DNA of 64,000 bases, taken from Adiantum capillus-veneris. Taxonomy: Eukaryota; Streptophyta; Polypodiopsida; Polypodiales; Pteridaceae. The position numbers were made by a program, and so were the translations under genes. The notes beneath the pieces were generated by a model. The model worked only from the letters and a program-made list of their open reading frames with translations. It was not told the origin of the DNA and made no database searches. Positions 44,374 to 55,790 of the stretch are shown one piece after another (within the stretch, counting starts at the first letter, position 1; every line of letters begins with the position of its first letter). Where the stretch lies: positions 41,754,537 through 41,818,536 of the forward strand of contig CM043966.1 in NCBI GenBank assembly GCA_014529385.2. Direction: 5' to 3'.

Positions 44374-45408
44374 TGTTACGGGGACTCCCGAGACACTCAA
44401 GATGAACACCTTCACCATGAGGCCAAGGGTCCGTAACTTAGAGCTCACTCGCTGGGAGGCTCACATCCTCTGACTTGAGTCCCTTTTGGTGGCTCGTTGA
44501 TGGGCTCATCCAGAAAACGACCCGAGATCACGTCTAGCTTGACGCGCGCGGGAGCCTTGGTGGCACCGCGCGGAGTTCAAGTTTAGTTGAGTGCGGAAGC
44601 GTCTTTATGTTCAAGTTGAGCGAACGAGACCATTCGGGCCTTGAGCGCATATCTGAGAGGTCTCCTTGGAACTCCCTCAGGCCACTTTGGGCTATCTTGG
44701 AAAATTGCCGAAATGGACCCCGGACCGCCTTGGGTCGGGGTGGGCTGAACCTGCCAGCAGCCCGTCGGTTAAGAACGAGGAGCGCCACGGGCGCGCGTTC
44801 ATGAATGTACATGGCTGATCTCGAAGAGGAAGACGAGGTCTCCGCGTGGAGTACCTAAACGTCCAATTCGGACATACCGTCCGCGTGTAGCGTCGAGCCG
44901 ACGCTCACCGAAAAGAACCGACTATGAATCTGCCGCAGCCTTCGTCTGCGAACGAGGAGCGCGTCGGGCGCGCGTTCGTGAATGTGCATAGATGAGCTTG
45001 TAGAGGAAGTCAAGACCTCCGCGTGGAGTACTTGAACGTCCAAAACGGATCACCTGTCCGCATGAGGCGCCTTGCCGACGCTCGCCGAAAGAGACCCGCC
45101 GACTATGAGCCGACGGCCCCGAAACTGGGTCATGGAGTCCCCGTGCGTGGCGGACTCCCCCGATTACCTCCATGTGATGAAATGGAGGGGGACACTCCCG
45201 TTACCGGGCGCTCTCAACCCCCATACGCGTCCGCGGAACCCAGACGGTGTGGTGAGGAGAAAATGTAGGTCAGGACTATGTCCCATCGTCCGTCGTCCCC
45301 ATTCCGGGTCCATCGCGCATCCCCGCGGCTCGTGCCACGGTTGGCCGAGATCGGGTGGTCACCGTCCCACCGTCACCCCGGGAGCTCCGAATCAACCGGA
45401 GCCCAACA
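44374..45408 (-). repeat. element D 5' LTR
   Basis: Plus-strand ends TGTTACGG and GCCCAACA, flanked inside by the primer-binding site. Confidence 0.9.
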
Positions 45409-46450
45409 GCCAAGACGGGAGTACCCAGGAGGAAAAGGGGTGCAACCTGTGCCTGGGGACAAGGGCCTGCTGACATAGAGCCTGAAGGGGGACACAAGAA
45501 GGGCAACCAATCGAGGAAGGAGCTCGGAGAGAGCTTGTAGCTATGATGATGCGAAAAGAGTATGCGATGAAGGGGGGCTTCCCGAGCGAGTAGAGAGTGG
45601 CAGCTAGAGCTTCCAGGAAGGAGGAGCCAAGGGACTGGTTGCAGGCTGCCAAGAAGAAGGACAGGGAAGCCGAGGGCCATGTTGAGGAGACAGCCTCAAA
45701 AGAGGGGCATTGAAGAGGGGAAAAGGGGAGCCGAGGAGTGGAATTCAAGGGGGCTTGTGTAGAGGAGGGGAGTAGGGCCAGGAACAAAGGAGTTCATTGG
45801 TCGGGCCTAGACATGACACTACAGGTCAGGCACTGGCTATAGGTATGATGTGAGCCTAGAGGAAAGGAGTGCGCCAGGCGAGGGTTGCAAGATGCAGACC
45901 GTGCAGAGGGAAACAGAGAGCAAATGAGGGCTACATCAGCAGGACAAGAACCAATAGGTAGTGGAGCCGGCAGGAGGGCAATTGGAGGGGGCACCGCCTA
46001 AGGGGGGGGTGTAACTAGAGGGCTGCAGAGCACATGGGAGGAAAGTGGGAGTTGAGGAGAGGAGCTTGAGGGGGCCAGTGGTTGGAGGAAACAAGAGCAC
46101 TTGAAGAGCATACAAAGGCAGTCAACAAGGAACGGGTTGCTACACAGGAAGTGTCGAAGGCTACAGACTGCAACCTAGTAGAAGAGGGCCGCCAAGCCAA
46201 AAAAAAAGGGAGGCTTTTGGTGAAGGAAGTTTCACGCGGGGAAGCTCGGGAGGCAACCGAGCATGTGAAGGTGATGGTGCTATGTAGAGATGAGGAGACA
46301 AACATGTGGGAAAGGGTAGTGAATCCGGTTTTTTATATGAAGCGAGGGTTGCCGAGGGCGCCAATTAGGATGTTCTTGGATTTCCATAGCGTTTTTTGTT
46401 CTCATCCTCTTTACCTTGATTCTGTAATATTGATTTAGAGCAAGGAGCAA
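45409..46450. other. purine-rich region, no gene recognised
   Basis: Strongly AG-rich on the plus strand, giving long Glu/Lys/Arg frames (for example 46082-46438, 118 codons) and complementary Ser/Leu/Pro frames. Composition, not selection, probably keeps these open. No motif recognised. Confidence 0.45.
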
Positions 46451-46559
46451 AGTTAGATGTGCCATGGTGAGAAGTGATTGGGTTCTTAAAATAGGAGAGG
46501 AATTTAAAAATTGAGAGAGACAAAGTGAAGAAAGCAATGGCGTAGAGCTTCGGCCTGGC

Positions 46560-46660
46560 CCTGCCCCCTCGCAGCTTGTAGGTGATTGTGTCTGAAGAGT
46601 GGCCCTCGCTTCGCATCTCCTGAAAACAGCGTAGAGCTTCCCAGCCCTACCCCTGGATAG
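46560..46660 (-). pseudogene. isolated PPR repeat remnant
   Basis: On the minus strand ALRCFQEMRSEGHSSDTITYK matches the repeat boundary seen throughout 23930-25790. A CT tract (46662-46703) cuts it on one side. Confidence 0.6.
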
Positions 46661-46661
46661 A

Positions 46662-46662
46662 A

Positions 46663-46708
<46 letters not shown>

Positions 46709-47014
46709 CAATAGGAGATGCAAGGGCAAGGTAGGCGGGCTCACATACGAAGAAGAAGGCTGGTTGACTCTAAAGCGGGCGAGATTTGGGTTGGGGGGGG
46801 GGGGGGGTATCTCTTGGGTAATCAAAGGTTTTTATCCTTTTGCGACCCAATAGTAGGAGTATGTCTGGTCCATTTTGAACAAATGGTTAAAATGGGAAAT
46901 CTAGAGACGATGCTTTCTAGATGGCAGTAAGGGAAGCATGAAGAAGAGGCTCGCAATGTTGTCTCTCTGGAAACCCAACGGGTAGTTCTCTCTGTGTCTC
47001 GAACCCTCTCGCAT

Positions 47015-47048
<34 letters not shown>

Positions 47049-47201
47049 GAAATTAGTATGGCGGTAGACGGCTAGTTGTTGACCTCCCTCTCTATAAAGA
47101 GTCCTCTAGTAGTGCAATACAAAGAGTACTATGGCTGCAGGAGCTGTGTCGTCAGCTGGGGGGGGAGGATGGAATAGGCATCTCTCTCTCTCTCTCCCTC
47201 T
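46662..47201. repeat. cluster of (CT)n and G-run low-complexity tracts
   Basis: CT runs at 46662-46703, 47010-47045 and 47180-47196, and a 15-base G run at about 46793-46807. The sequence between them has no supported gene. Confidence 0.85.
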
Positions 47202-47410
47202 CGCCTAGACCAGGGAGACATGTAGAAGGGTTTGGGGAGGGGAGAGCAAAGCGATGCAGCAAGGGAGGAGGAGGGTTGAGCCCGGGCAAGGACTGGGCGA
47301 AGTGGGAGTGTGGGGCTCTTCGAATGCTAAGCCTGGCTATCTTATTGTAGTGATAGTGAGAACCACGAACATAAATGTCATATCGTGGGACGAAGTCGAT
47401 TCGACTAGTG

Positions 47411-47480
47411 CATGGAGGCTACGAGAGGGTTTCAACCTCTCGTAGCCTCCATGGAGGCTACGAAAGGGTTTCAACCTCTC
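47411..47480. repeat. perfect 18-bp hairpin plus third repeat
   Basis: 47411-47428 pairs perfectly with 47436-47453 around a 7-base loop GTTTCAA. The stem sequence is then repeated directly with one change (47450-47480). It is not followed by a T run. 47481-47750 shows no gene. Confidence 0.85.
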
Positions 47481-47749
47481 GAAAAACACACTCAATCCTT
47501 GTCTCACCCAAATCTACACTCTATTGCACGTTAGGCAGCAGAAGCTATCTACGACACCGCAAACAAATCTCAATGGTTGTAACGGAAATGGCCTATGAAC
47601 TTTGACAATATTGAAATTAACAGAATTAGAGTGAGCATTGCTTCAAGGAAAAAAGTCCCTTGGCCAAGGTGATCCTCCGGATTCTCCTAGAATCAGGGAT
47701 GAGGAGATTGGGTGACTACTTTGAGAACATAGAGGGTGAACTCAATTAG

Positions 47750-49140
47750 CGATAGCAACATAACCATAGTACTCAATTAACTTGGCATGAACAATACTTT
47801 TGAAAGAGAAAGAGTTTAGAGGACTTGACAATAGTTGAGGACCGGATTTATATGGAGCCGGTCCCCCCTCCAATAGGCTTTTGTATTATAGATTCTTTCA
47901 TCAAGAGAGACTTGGTAGAATACAATCTTTGGGTTCCTTGTGACCTAGGTGATGCAATGAAGATGGAAAGCTTCATGCATCATGAGCATAACATAAACTT
48001 TGTAGAAAGCATTAACCATCCCTGGCCTCATTCCCAAGGCCTCAAATACCTTCAAAGGTGGAGAGAGCTAGCGGGGAATGAGGGTAGGGAAGAGGAAGAA
48101 GAAACATTCATGGAAGAAAGAAATAGTTCCTCACTTATCATCACTCTTCTTGCTTAGCATACATAATAGCATAGTAATGAAGATGGAGAAGATGGCAAGC
48201 TTAAGCATTGGAGCATGGCTCTTGGTTGGATTTGCATTCCATAGCCAAGAGTGTTGGTGTAGGCTCTCAACTTCTCAACAAGCTTGGAGAAGGAGATGGA
48301 GCTCTTGCACTTTGCACTTCACACAATGAGAGAGAGAGAGAGAGTGTGTGTGTGCACGTGTGTGTGGGAGAGTATACCCCCCAAGCTAGCCCCCTCCTTG
48401 CTTTGGTCAACCCCCTCTCTTCGCTCATGATGGAAGCTCATTGGACCCCTTCAAGCCTGGCCAATCACATGTAGAGTACATATCAAGCAAGCATGCTAGC
48501 CTTGGGACAAGTGTCCGCCTTTGCCCTTCGAGAGAGAGGACTTGATAAATGCATAGACCATTAATTTAATCTACTAAATTATCATTGGACCCCTTGAGAG
48601 GCCCAAACAATTAGGCTTTAGGCACACCATGAAGGAAACATGAAGAGGAACTTGACAAGTTTCCTAGTTGCTTTCTTTAGACAAGTCTTGACTTGTGTGA
48701 GGGTGTGTGTTCTCTCTCTAGCTCCTACAATAGGGCTCTCCCCCCCTTGTGTAGGGATGTGCTTTTACATTTTGAACACCTTAACCCCTCAATCACCTTA
48801 GTCATGGAGCACCTTAGCACCTTAGTCATTAAGCACCTCAAGCACCTTAGTCAGCAAGCACGACAAGCATCTCAAGCTTGGGCTAGGTTCCCACCTCAAG
48901 CACTGCCTAAGGTCAAGGGACTTTTAACACTAACCTTTGGAGGTCTTTAATGATGCTAACCCTAAGGTCTTTAAGCTCCATTAGCTAGCCTTGCTCTTTG
49001 ACATACCATCTCTTATTTGGACCCCTTTACCATTGGCCCCGTGTTGAGATAGATCGGTAAGCACATGTCTATATTCTACCCTCGTTCCCGTTTATTCTCC
49101 CACATTAAATGATCAGTTAAATATGAGAAAATCATTTGGG
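47750..49140 (-). repeat. family E LTR copy, reverse orientation, degenerate
   Basis: In reverse it follows the block order of 53784-55374: CAAGAGCCAAGCTTCAATG near 48200, the GAGGGGGGACCGG block near 47860 and TATTGTTCATGC near 47800. The outer end beyond GTTGCT diverges. It includes a GA/GT tract at 48330-48370. Small plus ORFs are not supported. No internal region or duplication was found. Confidence 0.65.
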
Positions 49141-49151
49141 TTGGTTAGATA

Positions 49152-49472
49152 TGTTAGGAATTGGATCGTGCTAGCTATGGTGGATGAAAGAGAATCATAG
49201 CGTCAATGTGTGAGTGTGTGTGTAAGCAAGGTTATCACTCAAGTGAATTAGGTTCCAAGATAGAATTAGCTTGGACTCATAAACACAATCTTGAGTATTG
49301 ACTTAGCTTAGCACAAGATCACCATAGACAAGCATGTAGTGCAAAATGGAGTTGTGTTTATTCATTCATGAAATGAGCTTTAAGTAGCTCTATAGCCTTG
49401 CTCCACAGCATGTCGGATAAATCCACTCTCTTCTCCTTGACTCACACTTTAGAACAAAGCTCATACTTTACA
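49152..49472 (-). repeat. element G 3' LTR
   Basis: 321 bp, TGTTAGG to CTTTACA in plus orientation. Confidence 0.92.
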
Positions 49473-49661
49473 ATCCTCCCCTTGAGGTTTGGACTAAGAC
49501 AAGATACTGAAGATGCATGATCCACACAGGCTAACAAAATCCACATATGATGGTGATATCCACACAGGAAAATAAAGTCCACAAAGGATGGTGATATCCA
49601 CACAGGATGATGGAATCCACATAGGAAAAAATCCTCCCCTACAAGTAGAGAGTCTGCATCT

Positions 49662-50330
49662 TCAAAATGGGGCTTCATAAAAGACAATGTTGCTCTCGTC
49701 TTCATCCTTTTTGTCTTCTACTATGTGAGCTGATCCTGTGTCAGGTCTCTTCCCTTCGTTGCTTCTGCTGTTGCTTCTACTGTTGCTGCTTTCTCCACTG
49801 CTACTACCTCCATTTGAGTAGCACCGAGAAGGAGGGTGTCCCTTCTTACCACATTTGTTGCAAGGTTTGTTTGTGTAGCAGTCTTTCGCTACATGTCCCA
49901 TTCTTCCACATTCATAACATTTTCTTCCGTTTGTTGATGTCGATGGTGAATATCTTCCCCTTGAAGATGTTGCGAAAAAAACTCCTCCTGATGAGGTGAG
50001 TGAACCTCTTTGCTTTCTTTCTTCTGCTTGGACTGAGTTGATGACATCTTGAAATGGTGGCGCTGGTTCTTTTTCTTCAAGAATTGTGACTAAGTGGTCA
50101 TAAGAAGGTGGAAGTGCACTTAATAGTATGGCCACTTTGTCATCTTTTGGTACTTCAACCTGGATGTAAGTGAGCTGCATGACAATGCTCTTAAGCCTAT
50201 TCACTAGGCTAGCAATGTCCTCCCCTTCAATCATAGTAACTTTGTAAAGCTGTCTTTTAAGACTAACTTTGCTTCTTTTGGCCCTAGCTCCAAAATCACT
50301 TTCTAGGACATGCCAGGCACATGTCTATTG
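49662..50330 (-). pseudogene. element G: Ty1/copia gag with two zinc knuckles
   Basis: The minus frame starts MIEGEDIASLVNRLKSIVMQL at 50234 and the homology extends upstream to about 50330 (KVSLKRQLYKVT, preceded by a tryptophan segment CAWHVLES in the same frame). It includes PPSYDHLVTILEE, then knuckles CYECGRMGHVAKDC and CNKCGKKGHPPSRC, a Ser/Asn-rich linker and an acidic tail. This is the UBN2/retrotran-gag plan of copia elements. The N-terminal half is cut off by a GC-rich segment at about 50325. Confidence 0.85.
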
Positions 50331-51297
50331 GATCGGCAGCAAGCTCGTGGGAATGATTGTTTGGTGAGCGCTTGAGGTCGGGGCTCTCGAGGGCGGGAGC
50401 AACGCGGGAAGGGGGGCCCAAGAGGGGCGGGGACCCAAAATCCCCCTTAAAAGGGGTTGAGCACACGGATAAGGCCAGTCGGGCAGGTGGCCAATCGAGC
50501 AGGCGCGTGCGGACAGTCGGCCGGTCGGCCAATCGGGTAGGCGCGAGCGGACAGGCGGCCAGTCGGGCAGAAAGGGACGGTCGCGATCGATCGGAGGTTT
50601 TTACTGCTTTGTGGCCGGCCGGGGTCCGTTCAGACCCGAAAATTCAATGCAAGACCCGAAAATTCAATGCAACGCGGTTGAGCACCTTGCTTAAGATCCG
50701 CCAGTGGGTGCCCCAAGTGTGGCCCGTCTTCAAAAAAGTGGTCAACTCCTAAAAATAGGAGGTTCCCACACAGTTTGTTGGCAAATTTTCCCCCTTAAGA
50801 CAAAAAAAGGAGGAAGTTCCTCTTTGGCATTAAATGCACCACACACACATACACACATACAATTATGAACTGCTGCAGGGATTAGAGAGACTGAGAATGC
50901 ACTTTGAGTGAAAAGTTGATTAAATGATTAAGTGCTCTAACGGAGCCGGATTTGAGCAAGGAGATAGACGGTAGAGAGCTCTTGCGACACGCTACGTACA
51001 CACACCAATCGTAAATGCCAATTTTACTAAAACAAGGAGTAGATTTTGGATGCAAAATGCAAGTTCCTAATGGGAAATTAATGAACTTTAACGCTAATTA
51101 AGCTTCCAATAAGCCAGTGAGTAGTGGCTCAAGAGTCTTTAGCTCAAGAACATGCTCATACTAGCCAATGGAATACTAATTAGGCATGCATTATGCAATA
51201 AAGGAGCAAACCTAATGGATTTATCTAATGATGATCAATGAATGCTAATTGTACAAACATGCCAATGCATAATAGCAAGCCTAGCTAGCATACCCAA
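50331..51297. other. GC-rich insertion and leader in element G
   Basis: 50331 to about 50740 is much richer in G and C than the rest of element G and has degenerate short repeats based on GGCCAATCGGGCAGGCG, plus a 20-base direct duplication at 50633-50672. It replaces the gag N terminus. 50760-51297 looks like a leader, without frames of note. Confidence 0.5.
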
Positions 51298-51309
51298 GCT
51301 CTAATACCA
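51298..51309 (-). other. primer-binding site of element G
   Basis: Minus strand TGGTATTAGAGC, a one-base variant of the initiator Met-tRNA site, two bases from the LTR. Confidence 0.75.
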
Positions 51310-51311
51310 AA

Positions 51312-51632
51312 TGTTAGGAATTGGATCGTGCTAGCTATGGTGGATGAAAGAGAAACATAGCGTCAATGTGTGAGTTTGTGTGTAATCAAGGTTATCACTC
51401 AAGTGAATTAGGTTCGAAGATAGGATTAGCTTGGACTCATAAACACAATCTTGAGTATTGACTTAGCTTAGCACAAGCTCACCATAGACAAGCATGTAGT
51501 GCAAAATGGAGTTGTGTTTATTCATTCATGAAATGAGCTTTAAGTAGCTCTACAGCCTTGCTCCACAGCATGTGGGATAAATCCACTCTCTTCTTCTTGA
51601 CTCACACTTTAGGACAAAGCTCACACTTTACA
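51312..51632 (-). repeat. element G 5' LTR
   Basis: 321 bp, followed directly by the duplicated AGATA. Confidence 0.92.
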
Positions 51633-51639
51633 AGATATT

Positions 51640-53783
51640 AGATTTTATGACAATGGTTTACCAAGCAAACGAAGTCCAAGAAATCTTTGGCCATAATAAT
51701 GTATTGCACCTAAGTCTTATATACAAGTGGTTGTATTGGACAAACAAAGTCTATACCCCACTTAACAAATGTGTGTGCTTCCATCATAGGTCACAATGGC
51801 ATGTTGTCGATTTGAGTTGGCATTTTTACTCATTGACAAGAGTCGCATCGTCGAACAAATTCCTTCGCATCAGCAAATAGATTTTTCCACCAGATACCCA
51901 CCATTAGCATAGCTCTAGCCATAGTTTCATGGGAGAAACGACCTCCTGCAAGACCGGTGTGCACTTGTTTCAAGATAGGATGATATTCATCCTTGTTGGC
52001 ACATAGTCTAACATGTTGGTCTTTTCCTCTTCTATAGAGTTGATGTCTGATCATCACATAGTTGGCTACTTCAGTCTTAATCGCTCTTTATCTTTGTTTG
52101 CTCAATCTTCTAGGAATTTCCTATTCATCAAATATTCTACCAGATATTTACTCCATCTTGGTGTAGCAGAGATCTAGAATAATGTGGCATGTGGAATGGA
52201 TGCTTTTTCCTTAAACTGGAATCAATCGTTTACATAGGCATGAACATCTCATTTCATAGTAGGCCAGTAAACTCCTAATCAGGTTAATAATCGCAAGGTT
52301 TAATCTTCTATAAAATCAATCCCTACTATTGTGGTATGCACTTGATTGCAATAGTTTGCTTGTTCCTCAGGGCTAATGCATAGAAGTAGAATCCCATCTT
52401 TGTTTTTTCAATAAAACCTTCCAGCCAGCATCTGATACATAGTTGATTTCTCTATCAGTCGAGGTGTGATTAGAACTGGGATTTGTGAATCTACTTGAGC
52501 TATGGTCATTAAAGAGGAAAGGTCTTTCGACCATTTAGGAATCATTTCTACTGAGAACATGTAAGCATCTAGCAAATCATCATCCACCCCTTTCGGAGGT
52601 TTCCTCAAAGTGATCCTTGATAGGTGATCCACTCTTTGGTGTGTGGTGCCCTTCTTGACTACCATTGTAAAATGAAACCACAGTAGGATGATAAACCATC
52701 TTACTATTCTTTCTGTATTGTATGGATTATTGACTAAATAAAGTAAGTCTTGGTGGTCCACAAAAAAGACAAACTTATTAGCTAACAAGTAGTGTCAAAT
52801 TTTTTTAAACCATGTACACCATTCCAAGGCCTTCCCTTTTAGTTGTGGTGTAGTTCTTTTTGCTAAGTTTAGCTGTCTGCTAGCATAAGAGATAGGAAAA
52901 TCTATTGTCCCCTCTCCTGGTTGAGCTAATATGCAACCAATAGCAAATTTTGAAGAATCAACATGCACATGGAAAACTTTGTTCTAGTTTGGAGTCTTCA
53001 GTATAAGTGCTAATGTTAAGGATACTCTTCACATTCCTCCATCCATTCAAAATGAGTGATAAGGCCATAAATGGGTTTTGCAATGACTGCATACATATAG
53101 ATGAATCTACTGCAGTAGCTACAATGACCCATGAAAATGCTTGAACTTCCTTGATACTAGTCAGTTTAGACATCTCAACAATTGCTGTTACTTTCTCCAT
53201 ATCAGTAGCACTACCATTTTTTAAGACAATATGTTCGATAATTTTGTCATGTCCAACCATTAATACACACTTCTCAGGATTTAAACAAATCCTATATAGA
53301 TGACATTTTTCAAAGACACACTTTAGGTGTTCAAAATGGCTTTCTCGTACACAAAGACCATCCATGTAAACTTCTAGGAAATTCTGCAGATATTCATTGA
53401 ATGCATGCCTCATCAGCTGTTGGAATGTTGTCGGTGCATTGGTCGGCCCAAAAGGCATGACCTTGCATGCAAAAGTTTCCCATTCCATGGCAAAAGTAGT
53501 TATATGTTGATCTTTTGGGTCTATGGCCAATTGGTTGTAACCCAAGAATCGGTCCAAGAAGCTGTAAGCCTCTTTTTCTACTATTTATTATAGAACATGG
53601 TCTGTGATAGGAAGAGGATAGTTATCTTGTATGATAGCTGCATTCACCTTCTTGAGATTCACACACACTTTAAGTTTCTCATTCCTTTTTGATACCACCA
53701 CAATAGGTGATACCCAATCAGTGTGTTCAATTTTGTACATGAACTCGGCTTCCTCAAGTTTCTCAATCTCCTCCTAGATCTTT
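51640..53783 (-). pseudogene. element F: Ty3/gypsy RT, RNase H and integrase
   Basis: Minus strand. RT starts at the E insertion (53783) with EIEKLEEAEF and WVSPIVVVSKRN. It passes FLGYNQLAIDPKDQ and VMPFGPTNAPTTFQ, and at the catalytic box reads VYMDGLCV, with Gly in place of the second Asp. RNase H follows (VFFVDHQDLLYL and VDHLSR at 52408-52788), then the integrase zinc domain (LKQVHTGLAGGRFSHETMARAMLMVGIWW, ending CDSC, 51830-52057) and the start of the integrase core. Frames shift several times. The homology stops near 51640, next to element G. Confidence 0.82.
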
Positions 53784-55374
53784 TCTCATAATAATCAACG
53801 TCTAATTCTCCTCAGTGATTTTCTCATGTTAAACTGATCATTTAATATGGGGAAGTGCCATGGGAGAAACAACTAGAATATTGGTTAAGCTAGCAGACTG
53901 GCCACAGTAGGGATCCAAAGGAGGGAAAATAGGGATCCAAAGGGGGGCCATCTGCAAAAGAGCTATGTGCAACAATGGGCTCAAAAGACCCTAAGGTTCA
54001 GCCCATTTGGACTTCCAAAATGCTAAGGTTCCAAAATTCAAAGGTTGTGTCCAAAGGTCAAACATTAGGGGAATTGGATGCTTTGAGTGTGTCCCAAAAA
54101 GTCTTTGTCAAGCCCTACATAGGAGGGGGCGAGCCCAAGAAGTAGGGGATGAGATAGAAACACCCATACACACTCACAAGCTTCATTTGTACACAAGAGG
54201 AAAGAGGGACACATGTCAGTTCCCTAGGCCAGATGCCCACAAGGTGTACTCAAATCCTATTGGATGGCCATGGAGGTGGACCAATAAGAATTAGCCTGGA
54301 GTAAATCTAGTTTAATTAATTTAAAAACACTTAATAAAAGAACTAATAAGAATTAAGCTCTCTAGAAGACTATTGGACAGTCTCCCAAGGGGACCAATGA
54401 GCATTCAGCAGCCCAATGGCTTGCCCGATTCCTATTGGCTAGGAGGCAAAGGGGTCCAATGAGAGTTTAGTTGCATTTATTAATTACCTAAAGCTCTCAC
54501 AAAAGGGGAAAGGGGGACACATGTCAAAAGGCTATCACTTATGCTGCTTAATTTCCATTGGCTAGGCCTGGGGAGGTCCAATAGGGCTGTAGCATGAGCT
54601 TTTAGCAAGGGAGGTCGACCAAGAGAGAGAGGGGGCTGATTTTTGCAAGGCATTATCACACACACACTCACACAATCTCATGTGTGAAGCAAAGAAGACT
54701 CTCTCTCCTTCTCAAGCTTTAATGGAAAGCTTACCACCTACTCCAAGCTTGTGAGAAGGGATGCCTACACCAACAACTCTTGGATTTGTGATGAAAATTC
54801 AACCAAGAGCCAAGCTTCAATGCATGCTCATCTCCTCTATCATGCTTATTACTAAGCTAAGCTATGCTAATATGAGTTACTATGTGGGGAGATGTACATC
54901 TTTCTCGTAAGAATACTCCTTATTCCTCTCAATCTACTCTCATACCCGGCTACCTCTCACCATCTTTGAAGGTGTGTGAGGTATTGGGTCTGCAACTGTG
55001 AGGGAATTGATGTTGTGTTTGATAAGTGTTTTGCTTAGTGCATGAAGTTTCCATCTTCAGTGCACTAGCTAGTATTGAAGGAACACAAAGAATTGTATTG
55101 TAAAATGTCTCTCTTGATGGGAGAAACCATAATACAAAGCCTCTTGGAGGGGGGACCGGCTCCATGCAAATCCGGTCCTCAATTGTTGTCAATTGCTTAA
55201 TTTCTCTCTCTTTTGAAGTATTGTTCATGCTATCTAACTAGGTGTTATGATTTTTGTTGCTCTCTCCACCCAAGCACTCTTGTTATTCTCATTAGGAAGC
55301 TATTCTAATGAAATGTTCACTATGTTCATGGTATTTTCCGCTACACACAAGTTACTAGACCATTAAATGTTACA
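53784..55374 (+). repeat. element E 5' LTR
   Basis: Ends ATGTTACA, one base before the primer-binding site at 55376. Matches 59174-60773 closely and the reverse copy at 47750-49140. Its start lacks the usual TG. Confidence 0.8.
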
Positions 55375-55375
55375 T

Positions 55376-55387
55376 TGGTATCAGAGC
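55376..55387 (+). other. primer-binding site of element E
   Basis: TGGTATCAGAGC, perfect for initiator Met-tRNA, directly after the LTR. Confidence 0.9.
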
Positions 55388-55790
55388 ACAAGGTTTCTCT
55401 TTTCTTGCTCAAGAAGGGAGGTCCTCAAGCTAGCTATAAATGGTTGGTACTATTAATTGCATCTGAGTAAGTAGAATAGGGATTTTTCAGCCTTGCAGTG
55501 CGCCTGCCTTTGTGGAGTTAATGGGGCATCACCGTCGAGAGCTATGGTCTTAATAGTGGAGTCCTACGGGGCTTGCCTACGGTTAACCACTATTGAGCTA
55601 TTAGAAGCTTGACAGGAGCCAGTGCTGTTTTGGTGTTGAACGACCCTCTCTTCCATTCCTTGCAATTAGTGGTATTCGAGCCACGAGTACAGTAGCTTGA
55701 GTGCTTTTTCTAAAGGGGTAAAGAGGAGTAGCAACTAGGGCTTGAAGTGCCAAAGTACACCTTAAAATTTTACACCTAAAAGTTGTTAGA

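Larger units (their letters stand above)
39783..45408 (-). mobile_element. element D: non-autonomous LTR retrotransposon
   Basis: Two 1035-bp LTRs (39783-40817 and 44374-45408) differ at about ten to twelve sites by eye, so they are near 99 percent identical and the insertion is young. The primer-binding site beside the right LTR and an AAGGGGGGG tract beside the left one set minus orientation. The 3.56-kb interior contains only short frames (120, 133 and 241 codons) without recognisable gag, protease, RT or integrase signatures. This fits a large non-autonomous derivative. Flanks GCCTC and GCCAA do not form a clean duplication. Confidence 0.85.
49152..51632 (-). mobile_element. element G: complete 2.5-kb copia-type element with gag only (TSD AGATA)
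   Basis: LTRs of exactly 321 bp (49152-49472 and 51312-51632) run TGTTAGGAATTGG to CTTTACA and are flanked by AGATA at 49147-49151 and 51633-51637. Minus orientation follows from the primer-binding site beside the right LTR and AAGGGGAGGA beside the left one. The LTRs differ at about a dozen sites. The interior carries a Ty1/copia-type gag and no RT or integrase, so it is a terminal-repeat-with-gag type element. Confidence 0.9.

Noticed and set aside
45392-46305. Ser/Leu/Pro-rich minus frames suggesting a secreted protein
   Set aside because: The region is strongly purine-biased on the plus strand, which removes stops by composition; frames overlap on both strands.
47411-47453. Hairpin considered as a transcription terminator
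   Set aside because: No following T run, and the context is a plant nuclear genome, where such terminators do not apply.
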